Below are positions 25,475-34,063 of a stretch of 64,000 bases of DNA, in pieces. The stretch lies in assembly GCA_038237435.1 (NCBI GenBank), contig JBBRYT010000011.1, forward strand, positions 1 to 64,000, read 5' to 3'. The notes beneath the pieces were generated by a model, which was not told where the DNA came from, ran no database searches, and saw only the letters and a list, made by a program, of their open reading frames with translations. The translations under genes and the position numbers were made by a program. This stretch comes from JACCTI01 sp038237435 (lineage in GTDB: Bacteria > Verrucomicrobiota > Verrucomicrobiia > Chthoniobacterales > UBA10450). How positions within the stretch are numbered: position 1 is the first letter of the stretch; each line of letters opens with the position of its first letter.

Positions 25475-26620
25475 ATGCGAATCGATCCGGCTGAACTGCG
25501 CGAGCGAATCACGCCGCTCTTCGAAGAGAATTTCCTTACGCGCGGCGAACTCGGCGGCGCAGTTTCCATTTGGAAAAATGGAGAACCGCTTCTCGCTTTG
25601 CACGGCGGTTATCGGAACGCGCAACGGACAATTCCCTGGACCGCTGACACGCTGGTTCTTGTCTGGTCGGCTACGAAAGGACTGGGCGCGGCGTGTTTGC
25701 TGCACGTTTTGCAGGGGCAGAAGATCCCGCTGGAGCGGCGCGTCGCGGAATTCTGGCCGGAGTTTGCTCAGAACGGAAAAAGCGAAATCACGCTCGCACA
25801 GCTTCTCTCACATCAGGCGGGATTGGTCGCTTTCGACGAGCGCGTCGATGTGCAGAATTATGAAGGCGTTATTCACGCGCTCGAACGACAAAAGCCATTC
25901 TGGTCTCCCGGCTCGGCGCACGGCTATCACGCGCGAACATTCGGTTTCCTTCTCGATGAACTGGTTCGGCGCCTAACGAGTGGTTCAGTCGGGAAATATT
26001 GGCGGGAGATTTTTGCCGAAGCGCTCGCACTCGATATTTGGATTGGATTGCCGGAGGCAGAAAACTCGCGGGTCGCCACCATCTATGCGGCGAAAGCCGG
26101 GAAGGCGCCGGAGCCGGCGCAGTTTTATAGAGATCTGGCTACGCCCGAAACGCTCGTCCGAAAAACGTTCACCTCCCCCGCAGGATTGCACGCTGTCAGT
26201 GCGATGAACGCGCCGAATATGCGCGCGCTTCCGCTGGTTTCCTTCGGTGGCATCGCGACCGCGTCTTCGCTCGCCAAATTTTATGCGATGCTGGCGAACG
26301 GTGGTTCGCTCGACGGTCAAACATTTTTCACCGAGAAGACTCTTTCACAAATGAAGGCGCCGCTTGTCTCGGGCCTTGATCGCGTCTTCCAAATTCCCAC
26401 GAGTTTTTCGGCTGGGTTCATGAAGGACCCGCCGCAAAATCCTCGTCGGATATTTGGGCCTTCAACTCTGGCCTTTGGACATCCGGGCGCCGGTGGCAGT
26501 CACGCTTTCGCCGATCCGGAAAGCGGCATCGCCTTCGCCTACGTCATGAACCAGATGGAGCAATCGCTTTTGCCTAACGAGAAATCGCTGCGTTTGATCG
26601 AGGCGCTTTACTCGCCTTAG
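25475..26620 (+). CDS. class C beta-lactamase-like serine hydrolase (EstB type)
   Basis: A cytoplasmic or secreted hydrolase of the beta-lactamase/penicillin-binding fold. The catalytic Ser-x-x-Lys is SATKGLGA (near residue 69). The second motif Tyr is in GSAHGYHARTFGFLLDEL (YHA replacing YxN, as in EstB-like esterases). The late motif is HPGAGGSHAFADPESGIAFAYVMN, replacing KTG with HxG. That combination indicates an esterase or D-amino-peptidase rather than a true beta-lactamase. The length is 381 residues, with no signal peptide. It contains two 10-mer copies (25971 and 26572), encoding LTS and PNE. A hairpin follows immediately (26625-26640). Confidence 0.86.
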   Translation: MRIDPAELRERITPLFEENFLTRGELGGAVSIWKNGEPLLALHGGYRNAQRTIPWTADTLVLVWSATKGLGAACLLHVLQGQKIPLERRVAEFWPEFAQNGKSEITLAQLLSHQAGLVAFDERVDVQNYEGVIHALERQKPFWSPGSAHGYHARTFGFLLDELVRRLTSGSVGKYWREIFAEALALDIWIGLPEAENSRVATIYAAKAGKAPEPAQFYRDLATPETLVRKTFTSPAGLHAVSAMNAPNMRALPLVSFGGIATASSLAKFYAMLANGGSLDGQTFFTEKTLSQMKAPLVSGLDRVFQIPTSFSAGFMKDPPQNPRRIFGPSTLAFGHPGAGGSHAFADPESGIAFAYVMNQMEQSLLPNEKSLRLIEALYSP

Positions 26621-26624
26621 AACG

Positions 26625-26640
26625 AACCTCACGCGAGGTT
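26625..26640 (+). terminator. short hairpin after the serine hydrolase gene
   Basis: AACCTC/GAGGTT with a four-base loop begins 5 bp after the stop codon, followed by AATGTTTG. A weak intrinsic terminator or RNA-stability hairpin. Confidence 0.4.
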
Positions 26641-26687
26641 AATGTTTGAGACTCAGCTGCCTTTTGCTACCGTCGCATCTCGAAAAA

Positions 26688-26933
26688 ATGGCTAAAAGAA
26701 TAATCTCCATAACGGCACTGATATCGTTGATCGCGTGCGGGTCGCCCCTCGACGCAGGAACGCGCAAGAGCAAACCGAAATCGACCAAAACGACGAAGGT
26801 CACGACAAAAAAAGACGGAACCAGAGTGAATACGACGACGACTACCACCACCACGACAGCGAAACCGACGCCGAGCCCGACCCCAAAAGCTGTTTGGCAA
26901 ATCATTCGTCACCAGACCGGCTCGAATTTGTAA
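26688..26933 (+). CDS. small lipoprotein with Thr/Lys/Pro-rich tail
   Basis: A protein of 81 residues. ATG 26688 gives MAKRIISITALISLIACGSP, a lipoprotein signal with lipobox LIAC. The mature part is low-complexity: charged and Thr-rich (KSKPKSTKTTKVTTKK), nine Thr in a row, then TPSPTPKAVW, which resembles a cell-wall or surface tether. An upstream in-frame ATG at 26646 would add a non-conforming N-terminus. No family is recognised. A strong hairpin follows the stop codon. Confidence 0.55.
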   Translation: MAKRIISITALISLIACGSPLDAGTRKSKPKSTKTTKVTTKKDGTRVNTTTTTTTTTAKPTPSPTPKAVWQIIRHQTGSNL

Positions 26934-26935
26934 GC

Positions 26936-26961
26936 GCGCCACGTCTTCCGAGACGTTGCGC
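26936..26961 (+). terminator. hairpin after the small lipoprotein gene
   Basis: GCGC, one mismatch, ACGTCT, loop TCCG, AGACGT, GCGC form a 10-bp interrupted stem that starts 3 bp after the stop. There is no clear T tract, so it is a candidate terminator only. Confidence 0.35.
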
Positions 26962-26998
26962 TTGCCACGTCGCGCGAAGTGCTCAGGTTTGAAGGGCG

Positions 26999-28564
26999 AT
27001 GGCAGCTAAAGAACGCTTTCCGCGGGAATTGGAAATCTTGCGGCAATTAGCCGACGCGATGCCGCAGATCGTCTGGATCACGCGCCCGGACGGAGGCCAT
27101 CTTTATTACAACCGCCGTTGGTATGAATACACCGGCTTGCCGGTCGATCGAGGCGTCGATGAAAAGTGGGATGACCTCTTTCATCCGGACGATTTGGGAC
27201 GCGCGAACCACAGTTGGGCCGAAGCACTGCGGTCTGGTCAACCTTACAACATCGAATTCCGATTTCGCCGCGTGGACGATGGCGTGTATCGCTGGTTTCT
27301 CGGCCGCGCCGTGCCACATCGGGATGCGCAAGATCAGATCACAAATTGGTTTGGCACCTGCACCGATATTCACGAGCAAAAATTAGTGGAGCTCGCACTG
27401 CGCGAGGCCCGCGACGAAATGCGCGATGAGAACATTCGCAAGGACCAATTCCTCGCGACCATCTCGCACGAGCTGAGAACACCGCTCAACGCCATCGTCG
27501 GTTGGACGCGTTTAATGCAGGAGGACTTGCTCAGTCCCGCCGAGCGCACCGAAGCAGTGCAGTCAATCATGCGCAATGCGGAAGCGCAGGCGCATTTGAT
27601 TGAGGACGTTCTCGATATCTCGCGCATCATTAATCAGAAATTGAACCTCGAGCGCGAAGTGCGGGTCTTGAGCGAGATCGTGCTCGATGCCGTGAACGCG
27701 GTTCGCCCTTCGGCTGATGCCAAAGAAATCGCCCTGACCGTTTCGACCGACGCGGCCGGCTTGCTCGTGCGGGCCGACGCGCGCCGTTTGCAGCAAGTCA
27801 TCCTCAATCTCCTGGCCAACGCCGTGAAATTCACGCCGAAAGGCGGCCGCATCTCGGTTCGCATCGGGCCGCGTGATTCCAAGGCCGCCGTGGAAATTAC
27901 CGATACCGGGAAAGGCATCAGCGCAGATTTGTTGCCGCACATTTTCGAACGTTTCCGGCAAGGCGATAGCAGCTCGACACGGCAACATGGCGGTTTGGGT
28001 CTCGGTCTGGCCATCGCCCAACAACTCGTGGCCATGCACCACGGCAGCATCGAAGCAGAAAGTCCGGGAGAGAATCTTGGCAGTCGTTTCACCGTCCTTC
28101 TGCCAGTCGTTCCGGAGGAAAACAACACCGCTGCCACGGAAAAATATTTCGCTCCGGAAAAGGACCCTGTCGCAACGCAGGCTCTACGCGGGTTGCACAT
28201 TCTGGTGGTGGACGACGAAAAAACGGTACGCGATTTACTCAAGCTCGCGCTAACCAAATGCGGCGCGACAATTGCGACCGCGCCATCCGTAGCCGAAGCG
28301 CTCGCGTCGATGGAGAAGCGCCGGCCTGACGTGATTGTAACCGACATTGCCATGCCCGGAACCGATGGTTACGAATTCATCCGCACCATTCGCACTTTGA
28401 CCGCACCGGAGCGCGAGCGCATTCCAGTTATCGCGCTCACCGCTTTTGCCAGTGCGCAGGATCAAAAGCACGCGCTCGAGTTGGGCTTTGATCATCATCT
28501 GGCCAAGCCGGTCGATCCGCTGCATCTCATCGAGACGATCGCGCAGGTGCGAGCAAACGCCTAA
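26999..28564 (+). CDS. PAS-containing hybrid histidine kinase/response regulator
   Basis: A cytoplasmic hybrid sensor kinase. A PAS_3 domain (residues 15-130, MPQIVWITRPDGGHLYYNRRWYEYTG-type start and the terminal FGTCTDIHEQK) is followed by HisKA (FLATISHELRTPLNAIVGW with phosphoacceptor His near residue 160). The ATPase domain follows (NLLANAVKFT, DTGKGIS, HGGLGLGLAIAQQL), and a C-terminal receiver ends the protein (HILVVDDEKTV, phosphoacceptor Asp in PDVIVTDIAMPG, final Lys-Pro in HLAKPVDPLH). There are no transmembrane segments, so it senses an internal cue. The final codons AAC GCC TAA take their stop from a 10-mer copy (28559). It lies 10 bp before the yjbQ-type gene. Its target regulator is not evident. 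Confidence 0.92.
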   Translation: MAAKERFPRELEILRQLADAMPQIVWITRPDGGHLYYNRRWYEYTGLPVDRGVDEKWDDLFHPDDLGRANHSWAEALRSGQPYNIEFRFRRVDDGVYRWFLGRAVPHRDAQDQITNWFGTCTDIHEQKLVELALREARDEMRDENIRKDQFLATISHELRTPLNAIVGWTRLMQEDLLSPAERTEAVQSIMRNAEAQAHLIEDVLDISRIINQKLNLEREVRVLSEIVLDAVNAVRPSADAKEIALTVSTDAAGLLVRADARRLQQVILNLLANAVKFTPKGGRISVRIGPRDSKAAVEITDTGKGISADLLPHIFERFRQGDSSSTRQHGGLGLGLAIAQQLVAMHHGSIEAESPGENLGSRFTVLLPVVPEENNTAATEKYFAPEKDPVATQALRGLHILVVDDEKTVRDLLKLALTKCGATIATAPSVAEALASMEKRRPDVIVTDIAMPGTDGYEFIRTIRTLTAPERERIPVIALTAFASAQDQKHALELGFDHHLAKPVDPLHLIETIAQVRANA

Positions 28565-28574
28565 CGAGTACTCA

Positions 28575-28994
28575 ATGGCGGCGCATTGCGAAACTATTAC
28601 CGTTCCCACCAAGGGCAAGGGCACTTACGAGATCACCGGCGAAATTGAAGGTGTCGTTAGGCACAGCGGAATTCGCACTGGCACGGCCACGATTTTCCTC
28701 CAGCATACCAGCGCCAGTCTGGTCATTTTCGAGAACGCGGACCACTCGGCGCGCGTCGACCTTGAAAAATTTTTCGAACGTCTCGTTCCCGAAGATACTG
28801 ATTACTTCGTTCACACCTCCGAAGGCGCAGACGATTCGACTTCGCACATCAAAATGGTGCTGACACGTTCCAGCGAAGTAATTCCCATAGCCGCAGGCAA
28901 ACTCCAGCTCGGAACCTGGCAGGGTATTTTTCTCTTCGAACATCGCCGCGCACCGCATCGCCGCTCCGTCGTGGTGACAGTCATCGGCGAATGA
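28575..28994 (+). CDS. YjbQ/UPF0047 family protein
   Basis: A small conserved protein of 139 residues. ATG 28575 gives MAAHCETITVPTKGKGTYEI, while the longer open frame upstream lies within the kinase gene. The signature IFLQHTSASLVIFENAD with conserved His and the C-terminal LGTWQGIFLFEHRRAPHRR are diagnostic of UPF0047, a trimer with a His/Asp-lined metal-like pocket. A weak thiamine-phosphate synthase activity has been reported for family members, but the true role is unsettled. The stop overlaps the next gene by 4 nt (ATGA). Confidence 0.92.
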   Translation: MAAHCETITVPTKGKGTYEITGEIEGVVRHSGIRTGTATIFLQHTSASLVIFENADHSARVDLEKFFERLVPEDTDYFVHTSEGADDSTSHIKMVLTRSSEVIPIAAGKLQLGTWQGIFLFEHRRAPHRRSVVVTVIGE

Positions 28995-29476
28995 GGTTCG
29001 CGCGCCTTTTTGTTTTTTTCTTCGCGCTCGCCTGCTCGCTTAACGCCGCGCCTAACGAGCAGAAGGAAATACAGGCGTTGTATCGGCGCGCGGTAGCTGG
29101 CGACAAGGAAGCGGTCAATCAATGCATCGAGAAACTCGAAACGGTGCTCACGACCGATCCGAAAAATCAACTCGCGCGCGTTTATCTGGGAAGCTCCTAT
29201 ACCTTGCGCAGCCGCGATCTCGGATTCGGTCCGACGAAGTTGCGAATTCTTAGGCAAGGCCTCGCGATCATGGATGAAGCCGTGGCGGGCGCGCCTAACG
29301 AGTACAAGATTCGCCTGGTCCGTGCCCTGACGACCAGTTCTCTGCCGGCTTTTCTCGGCCAACGAACCAACAGCAAAAAAGATTTCGAGTCGCTCGCGCA
29401 AATGGCGAAGAAAAGTCCCGACCGTTTCGAGTCGGAAGACTTGCAGATTATTCGCGAAAACTCTAGCGGCCGGTGA
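28991..29476 (+). CDS. secreted TPR-like protein of unknown function
   Basis: A protein of 161 residues with a signal peptide (RFARLFVFFFALACSLNAAP). The Cys at ALAC could instead be a lipobox-like position, but the sequence after it does not fit well. The mature protein is helical with TPR-like pairs (EAVNQCIEKLETVLTTDPKN, ARVYLGSSYTLRSRDLGFGP). It carries two 10-mer copies, both encoding PNE (29050 and 29293). It is coupled to the YjbQ-type gene by an ATGA overlap and lies 12 bp upstream of hpt. The function is unknown. Confidence 0.65.
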   Translation: MRFARLFVFFFALACSLNAAPNEQKEIQALYRRAVAGDKEAVNQCIEKLETVLTTDPKNQLARVYLGSSYTLRSRDLGFGPTKLRILRQGLAIMDEAVAGAPNEYKIRLVRALTTSSLPAFLGQRTNSKKDFESLAQMAKKSPDRFESEDLQIIRENSSGR

Positions 29477-29488
29477 TATTAGCCACGG

Positions 29489-30028
29489 ATGCAGGACGAC
29501 CTCGAGCGCGTGCTCTTCAGCGAGCAAACGATAATGGCTCGCCTCGACGAAATCGCGGCCCAGATCGTCCGTGATTATCGCGAGCGCGAGCTCACCGTCA
29601 TTGCCGTCCTGAACGGCAGTCTAATTTTCATGGCCGACTTGCTGCGCCGCATTCCGCTGCCGCTGAAACTCGATTGCCTGAGTGTCGCCAGCTATCACGG
29701 CGGGACCAAGTCGAGCGGCGAAGTGGTGTTTCGCCAGGTCGCGTTGCCCGACGTCACCGGCCGTCACATTCTCATCCTGGACGACATTCTCGACAGCGGC
29801 CTCACGCTTAATGCCATCCGCCGCAAACTTGAAGAAGCTAAACCGCTCAGCGTGCGTGTCTGCGTGCTGCTCGAAAAACAGATACTACGGACCGCACCGG
29901 TCGATGCAGATTACATCGGTTTCAAAATCGCGAACGAGTTCGTGGTCGGTTACGGACTCGACTATATGGAACGCTATCGGAACCTGCCGTGCATCGGCGT
30001 GTTGCGAAAAGATCTAATCAAGTCGTGA
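29489..30028 (+). CDS. hpt: hypoxanthine phosphoribosyltransferase
   Basis: Purine salvage: transfers phosphoribose from PRPP to hypoxanthine or guanine. The PRPP-binding motif HILILDDILDSGLTLNAI (near residue 95) is intact, with the preceding flexible-loop region SVASYHGGTKSSGE and the N-terminal AVLNGSLIFMADLLRRI. The base-specificity end DYIGFKIANEFVVGYGLDY contains the Lys, Phe and Asp residues that contact the purine. At 179 residues it is typical. The stop TGA overlaps a GTG start of the downstream MoaD/ThiS-like gene, so the two are translationally coupled. Confidence 0.95.
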   Translation: MQDDLERVLFSEQTIMARLDEIAAQIVRDYRERELTVIAVLNGSLIFMADLLRRIPLPLKLDCLSVASYHGGTKSSGEVVFRQVALPDVTGRHILILDDILDSGLTLNAIRRKLEEAKPLSVRVCVLLEKQILRTAPVDADYIGFKIANEFVVGYGLDYMERYRNLPCIGVLRKDLIKS

Positions 30029-30270
30029 AAGTGAAGGTGCAGTTTTTTTCGGGACTGAAAACCATCGCGCAAAGTTCCGAACTAGTGCTGGAAATGAAAG
30101 AAGGCGCGACGGTCGAGGACTTGTTAGGCGACATTTATGCGCGCGTTCCGGCCTTGCGCGACTGGGACAGGAATATCCTGATCGGAGCCGGTGTGGAATT
30201 TGTGGACCGCGACTATATTCTCCAGCCTAACGAGCAGATCGCCGTTATGCCACCAGTGCAAGGCGGCTAA
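30025..30270 (+). CDS. MoaD/ThiS-family sulfur-carrier-like protein
   Basis: An 81-residue beta-grasp protein. GTG 30025 overlaps the hpt stop (GTGA), which fits better than a start at 29989 inside hpt. The sequence VKVKVQFFSGLKTIA, the central VEDLLGDIYARVP and the terminal Gly-Gly at VQGG are those of ubiquitin-like sulfur carriers (MoaD for molybdopterin, ThiS for thiamine). The MoaD assignment is more likely because the window holds a molybdopterin enzyme (42069-44225), but no MoaE is nearby. A 10-mer copy (30225) encodes PNE. Overlaps the convergent yajQ-type gene by 4 bp. Confidence 0.85.
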   Translation: MKVKVQFFSGLKTIAQSSELVLEMKEGATVEDLLGDIYARVPALRDWDRNILIGAGVEFVDRDYILQPNEQIAVMPPVQGG

Positions 30271-30764
30271 TCGCGAAAATTCTTGAAGTACGTCGCGACG
30301 CCGAAGTCTTTCCCTTTGACGAACCCAATCACTTCTTGCAAATCGTCCCGTTTTTTTCCGGTGACGCGAATTTGCTGCTCCTGCAAAGCGCTCTGCACCT
30401 TGAAGCCGGCGCCTTTGATCGCCTGAATGATTTCTTTCGCCTTCGTGCCCTCAAGTCCCTGTTGGATCTTCAATTCCTGCCGCGCATGACCCATCGATGA
30501 AATCTCCGCGTCTTCCTGCTTAATGTTGCGCAGATCGACTCCGCGTTTCGAAAGTTTTCCAATGACGATCTCACGCAGCCCGCGCAGGCGATTTCCATCT
30601 TCCGCCGTGAGCGTGATCTTGTCTTTCTCGTAAGCGACTTCCGCTGTGCTGCCTTTGAAATCGAAGCGGGTCGCGAGTTCTTTGCGCGCCTGGTTCAGCG
30701 CGTTATCAATCTCCTGCTTGTCGATTTCCGAGACGATATCGAAGGACGGCATAAGGTAAGGCAT
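30267..30764 (-). CDS. YajQ family cyclic-di-GMP-binding protein
   Basis: A conserved nucleotide-binding protein of about 161-165 residues. The usual start is Met 30752 (MPSFDIVSEIDKQEIDNALN), and Met 30764 is an alternative with a closer ribosome-binding-like AAGAAG. The family landmarks TRFDFKGSTAEV, SMGHARQELKIQQGL, AKEIIQAIKGAGFKVQ and IRVTGKKRDDLQEVI are all present. Members bind c-di-GMP in some bacteria and act as transcriptional co-regulators. It is convergent with the MoaD-like gene (4-bp overlap) and divergent from a TTG-started gene 5 bp away. Confidence 0.94.
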   Translation of the reverse strand: MPYLMPSFDIVSEIDKQEIDNALNQARKELATRFDFKGSTAEVAYEKDKITLTAEDGNRLRGLREIVIGKLSKRGVDLRNIKQEDAEISSMGHARQELKIQQGLEGTKAKEIIQAIKGAGFKVQSALQEQQIRVTGKKRDDLQEVIGFVKGKDFGVATYFKNFRD

Positions 30765-30769
30765 CTTCT

Positions 30770-31606
30770 TTGAAACCGTTTATTCGCCAAGTGTTTTTCT
30801 GTTGCCTCGCGCTTTCTCTCTTCGCGGCTTGCGTGCGTAAGAAAGAAATCGCCATCGGGCCTAACGAGTTCAATACCGGTGAAAACGCCGCGCCGGCACT
30901 GATGCAGCGCGCCTTGGAGGAGCGCAGAATGCATCGCTGGACGGAAGCGGTGGATGATTGCCAAAAAGCCATCGCCCTCGATGCGCTTGATCCTGATGTG
31001 CACCGCGGCCAAAAACTTTTTCTGCGGCTCGCACCTGTCCTTGCCGAAATTCGCGAACTCGATGCGCGTCTGGCCATCACGCCAGGCGACGACCAACTCT
31101 TGGCCGATCGCGCACTGTTGTTCTTGCGCAGCGATGATGGAGAAATGGCGTTGCTCGACAGCGAAGCCGCGGCGAAGAAAGCGGAATGGGCCTTACGGCC
31201 GAAATTATTTCGCGCGCTCGCTCTGGTAAGTCTGGATCGCGCCGCCGAAGGCCAAAATCTCGGCGTGGAACAACCGTTTCGCCTAACGAGTCTTTCGCCG
31301 GAATTCCTCGAAACAATCGCCCGGCTCGATGCAGAGATTTCACTCGAGCGCGATAACGCTGAGCTTTATGTGACGCGCGCCTGGCAGCTGAACGAAATTG
31401 GACAACCGCGCCTCGCGCTCGAGGACGCAGAGCGCGCCGCCACTCTCGACGAGAAATCTGCCGGTGCATGTCTGGAACGCGGTTATGCGCTCAATAAACT
31501 CGGGCGTGCCGACGAAGCGCTCGAGCAAATCAAACGCGCCACGGAATTGGATCCCCAGCTCACACCCGCGCAACAATATCTGGCCGAGTTGCAGGGACCG
31601 AAGTGA
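30770..31606 (+). CDS. TPR-containing lipoprotein
   Basis: A protein of 278 residues with an apparent TTG start at 30770. A lipoprotein signal (RQVFFCCLALSLFAACVRKK) with lipobox FAAC is followed by helical repeats: RWTEAVDDCQKAIALDALDP, RPKLFRALALVSLDRAAEGQ, RAWQLNEIGQPRLALEDAER and LERGYALNKLGRADEALEQI, typical of TPRs. It is probably a scaffold on the periplasmic side of a membrane. It carries 10-mer copies at 30859 (PNE) and 31281 (LTS). It ends exactly where the convergent permease superoperon ends (stops 1 bp apart). Confidence 0.75.
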   Translation: MKPFIRQVFFCCLALSLFAACVRKKEIAIGPNEFNTGENAAPALMQRALEERRMHRWTEAVDDCQKAIALDALDPDVHRGQKLFLRLAPVLAEIRELDARLAITPGDDQLLADRALLFLRSDDGEMALLDSEAAAKKAEWALRPKLFRALALVSLDRAAEGQNLGVEQPFRLTSLSPEFLETIARLDAEISLERDNAELYVTRAWQLNEIGQPRLALEDAERAATLDEKSAGACLERGYALNKLGRADEALEQIKRATELDPQLTPAQQYLAELQGPK

Positions 31607-34057
31607 TCAATCGAAACGCAGCGCGATCACTGGATTGATTTTGACCACGCGCCGCGCCGGAAAATAACAGGCGGCGTAGGCGGCGAGCGCTAGAAGAATG
31701 GTCACGGCGCTGAAGACCAGCGGATCATTCGGATTCACTCCATACAAAAGCGCCACGAGCAGACGCGTGGCCATGAACGCCGCCAGCAATCCGATGAAGA
31801 GTCCCACGACCGCGATCCCCATGCCCTGCCGCAAAACGAGACGCACCACCTGGCTCGCCTGAGCGCCGAGCGCGATGCGAATGCCGAGTTCGCGCGTGCG
31901 TTGACTGACCGAATACGCCATCACGCCGTAGACGCCCATCGACGCGAGCACGAGCGCGAGTAACCCAAAAGCCCCTAACAAGACCGCGCCCATCCAGGAA
32001 GGCCAAAGCGCGAAGGCCATGTGATCGGCGATCGTCTTTTCATAGCTGATCGGAATTTGCGAATCGATGTTACGCACGATGCGATGCGCTTCCGCCAGCA
32101 TTGGTCCCGGGGCGCCCGCCGTGTGAATAAAAATCGTAATCGCTCCCTTGGGCGGTTCGGTCAGTGGCAAATAAACCATGGCGGCTGGCGTTTCTCCGAT
32201 GGAGCTGGCTTTGACATCTTTCGCCAGGCCAACGATCTCGACCGGCTCGCTTTGAAAAAAACGAAAGCGCTTTCCGATGGCGTCTTCCCCAGGCCAAAGT
32301 TGACGTGCCATTGCTTCGTTGATGATGGCAACATGCGCCGCGCCTTTTTTCATATCGGCCTCGGTGAATTTGCGTCCCTTCAAAAACGAAATGCCGAGCG
32401 TATCGAAATAACTGGGCGTGATTGCGCCGGCGTTGGCAAAACGCCTGTTCAGTTCCGAGGCGGAATCGCGGCCTTCCACGAAAATGGTTTTGCCCACGCC
32501 ACCGAATCCGAGCGGGACCCATTCACCTACATCGGCGCCCAGCACTTGTGGGCTGCGGCGCAATTTTTCGAGAACATCGCGCACAGTTTGCAGAGAGCGC
32601 GCGCTATTATAGCCGGCGAGATTCAGGTCGATCGTAATCAGTCCCAGATCCTTGGTGCGAAATCCTGGATCGATCGCCTGCGCCCTGTGAAATGCTTTCA
32701 GAAAGAGCCCTGAACCAATCAGTAACAACAACGAGACCGCGATTTGCGCCACGACCAAAATGTTGCGCGCATTCCAGCGTGAGCCGCTGCTCGCGCCGGT
32801 CGAAGCGCGTTCACGGAGGCCTTGCGTTAAATCCCAGCGCGCCATTTGAAACGCGGGCGCCAATCCGAAAATCACGCCGCTAATCAGCGCGAGCAAAAAT
32901 GCGTAAGACAAAACTCGCAGGTCCGGTGATGGATCGAGCGCGAGCGGAAGCGGCGTGGCCGGCAGGAGCGCGAGCAAAACATCGCCCAACCAATAGGCGA
33001 GGACGACGCCGCCGATTCCGCCGAGCAATGCGAGCAAAACACTTTCGGTCAGCAACTGTCGCAAGATGCGACCGCGTCCCGCGCCGAGCGCGAGACGCAC
33101 GGCCATTTCGCGTTGCCGCGTCGTCGCGCGCGCCAGCAAAAGATTTGCCACATTGGCGCAAGCGATTAGCAAAATGCTGCCGGCCGCCACTAGCAAAAGC
33201 ACCGAAACATTTTGGATCGCGTTTTCATTTCCCGGTCCGGCGAAGCTCTGCGTCTTGGCCGCTTCCAAAGAAACAAGCGCCACGGTGCGATCTTCGTTGA
33301 ATTCCGGATAGGCCTCGCGCAGTTGCAGCGCGACTGTTTTCATCTGCGCTTCCGCTTTGGATAAACTAACGCTCGGCTTTAAGCGCGCGATCAGGTTCAA
33401 CATCAAGGCGCGCCGATTCTCATACCAATCCTGCGTGCCGGGCGTGACCCAGGCGCGCATCGCCATTGGCACCCACAAATCCGGCGAGACACCCACATCG
33501 GTGCCGCAAAAATTCGCCGGCGCCACGCCGATGACGGTAAACTTGCGTCCATTCAACGTCACCGTCTTACCGATGATGTCCTCGTCGCCGCCGATTTTTT
33601 TCCAAAAGCGCTGCGACAAGACCGTCACCGGATAAGCGTTCGGTGTGCTGTCTTCTTCCGGCGAAAATCCGCGACCGAGCATCGGCGTGACCTGGAGCAA
33701 CGAAAAATAATTTCCGCTGACCATCTGCGCGAAAATGTTGGTTGTCTCCGTGCCGTTAGCGAAACCCAGTGGCACAAATTGATAGGCGGCGATGCCGGTG
33801 AAGACCGTATTTTCTTCCGCGAAATCGCGATAGTTCAGATACGAATTCGGCGCTCGGCCGTTGCGCGCATCCTGCGTGTAGATTTGCACCAACGCCTCGG
33901 AATGACCGACCGGCAACGGACGCAGGAGCAGCGTGTTGACCACGCCGAAGATGGTGGTGTTCACACCAATCGCCAGCGCAATCGCGAGAAAAGCGACGAC
34001 TAAAAAGGCGGGACTCTTCAGGAGCATCCGCACGGCATACCGAATGTCTCCGATCAT
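31607..34057 (-). CDS. ADOP/MacB-type ABC permease, last gene of the superoperon
   Basis: An orphan permease (816 residues) with two tandem MacB_PCD-FtsX units, as in 'acidobacterial duplicated orphan permeases'. Each unit has an N-terminal helix, a periplasmic domain and three helices. The first starts DIRYAVRMLLKSPAFLVVA. Its FtsX part has ARATTRQREMAVRLALGA. The second has SMGVYGVMAYSVSQRTRELG and ends ARRVVKINPVIALRFD. Such proteins export or remodel envelope material when joined by an ATPase, which is not in this polypeptide. It lies 6 bp after the DUF4097-type gene and is the promoter-distal member of a train that also contains two ATPases. Confidence 0.9.
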   Translation of the reverse strand: MIGDIRYAVRMLLKSPAFLVVAFLAIALAIGVNTTIFGVVNTLLLRPLPVGHSEALVQIYTQDARNGRAPNSYLNYRDFAEENTVFTGIAAYQFVPLGFANGTETTNIFAQMVSGNYFSLLQVTPMLGRGFSPEEDSTPNAYPVTVLSQRFWKKIGGDEDIIGKTVTLNGRKFTVIGVAPANFCGTDVGVSPDLWVPMAMRAWVTPGTQDWYENRRALMLNLIARLKPSVSLSKAEAQMKTVALQLREAYPEFNEDRTVALVSLEAAKTQSFAGPGNENAIQNVSVLLLVAAGSILLIACANVANLLLARATTRQREMAVRLALGAGRGRILRQLLTESVLLALLGGIGGVVLAYWLGDVLLALLPATPLPLALDPSPDLRVLSYAFLLALISGVIFGLAPAFQMARWDLTQGLRERASTGASSGSRWNARNILVVAQIAVSLLLLIGSGLFLKAFHRAQAIDPGFRTKDLGLITIDLNLAGYNSARSLQTVRDVLEKLRRSPQVLGADVGEWVPLGFGGVGKTIFVEGRDSASELNRRFANAGAITPSYFDTLGISFLKGRKFTEADMKKGAAHVAIINEAMARQLWPGEDAIGKRFRFFQSEPVEIVGLAKDVKASSIGETPAAMVYLPLTEPPKGAITIFIHTAGAPGPMLAEAHRIVRNIDSQIPISYEKTIADHMAFALWPSWMGAVLLGAFGLLALVLASMGVYGVMAYSVSQRTRELGIRIALGAQASQVVRLVLRQGMGIAVVGLFIGLLAAFMATRLLVALLYGVNPNDPLVFSAVTILLALAAYAACYFPARRVVKINPVIALRFD

Positions 34058-34063
34058 CCGCCG

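Noticed and set aside
26639..26905. A minus-strand frame with a long valine run opposite the small lipoprotein
   Set aside because: It is the complement of the Thr-repeat codons. The plus strand has a lipobox and a terminator-like hairpin.
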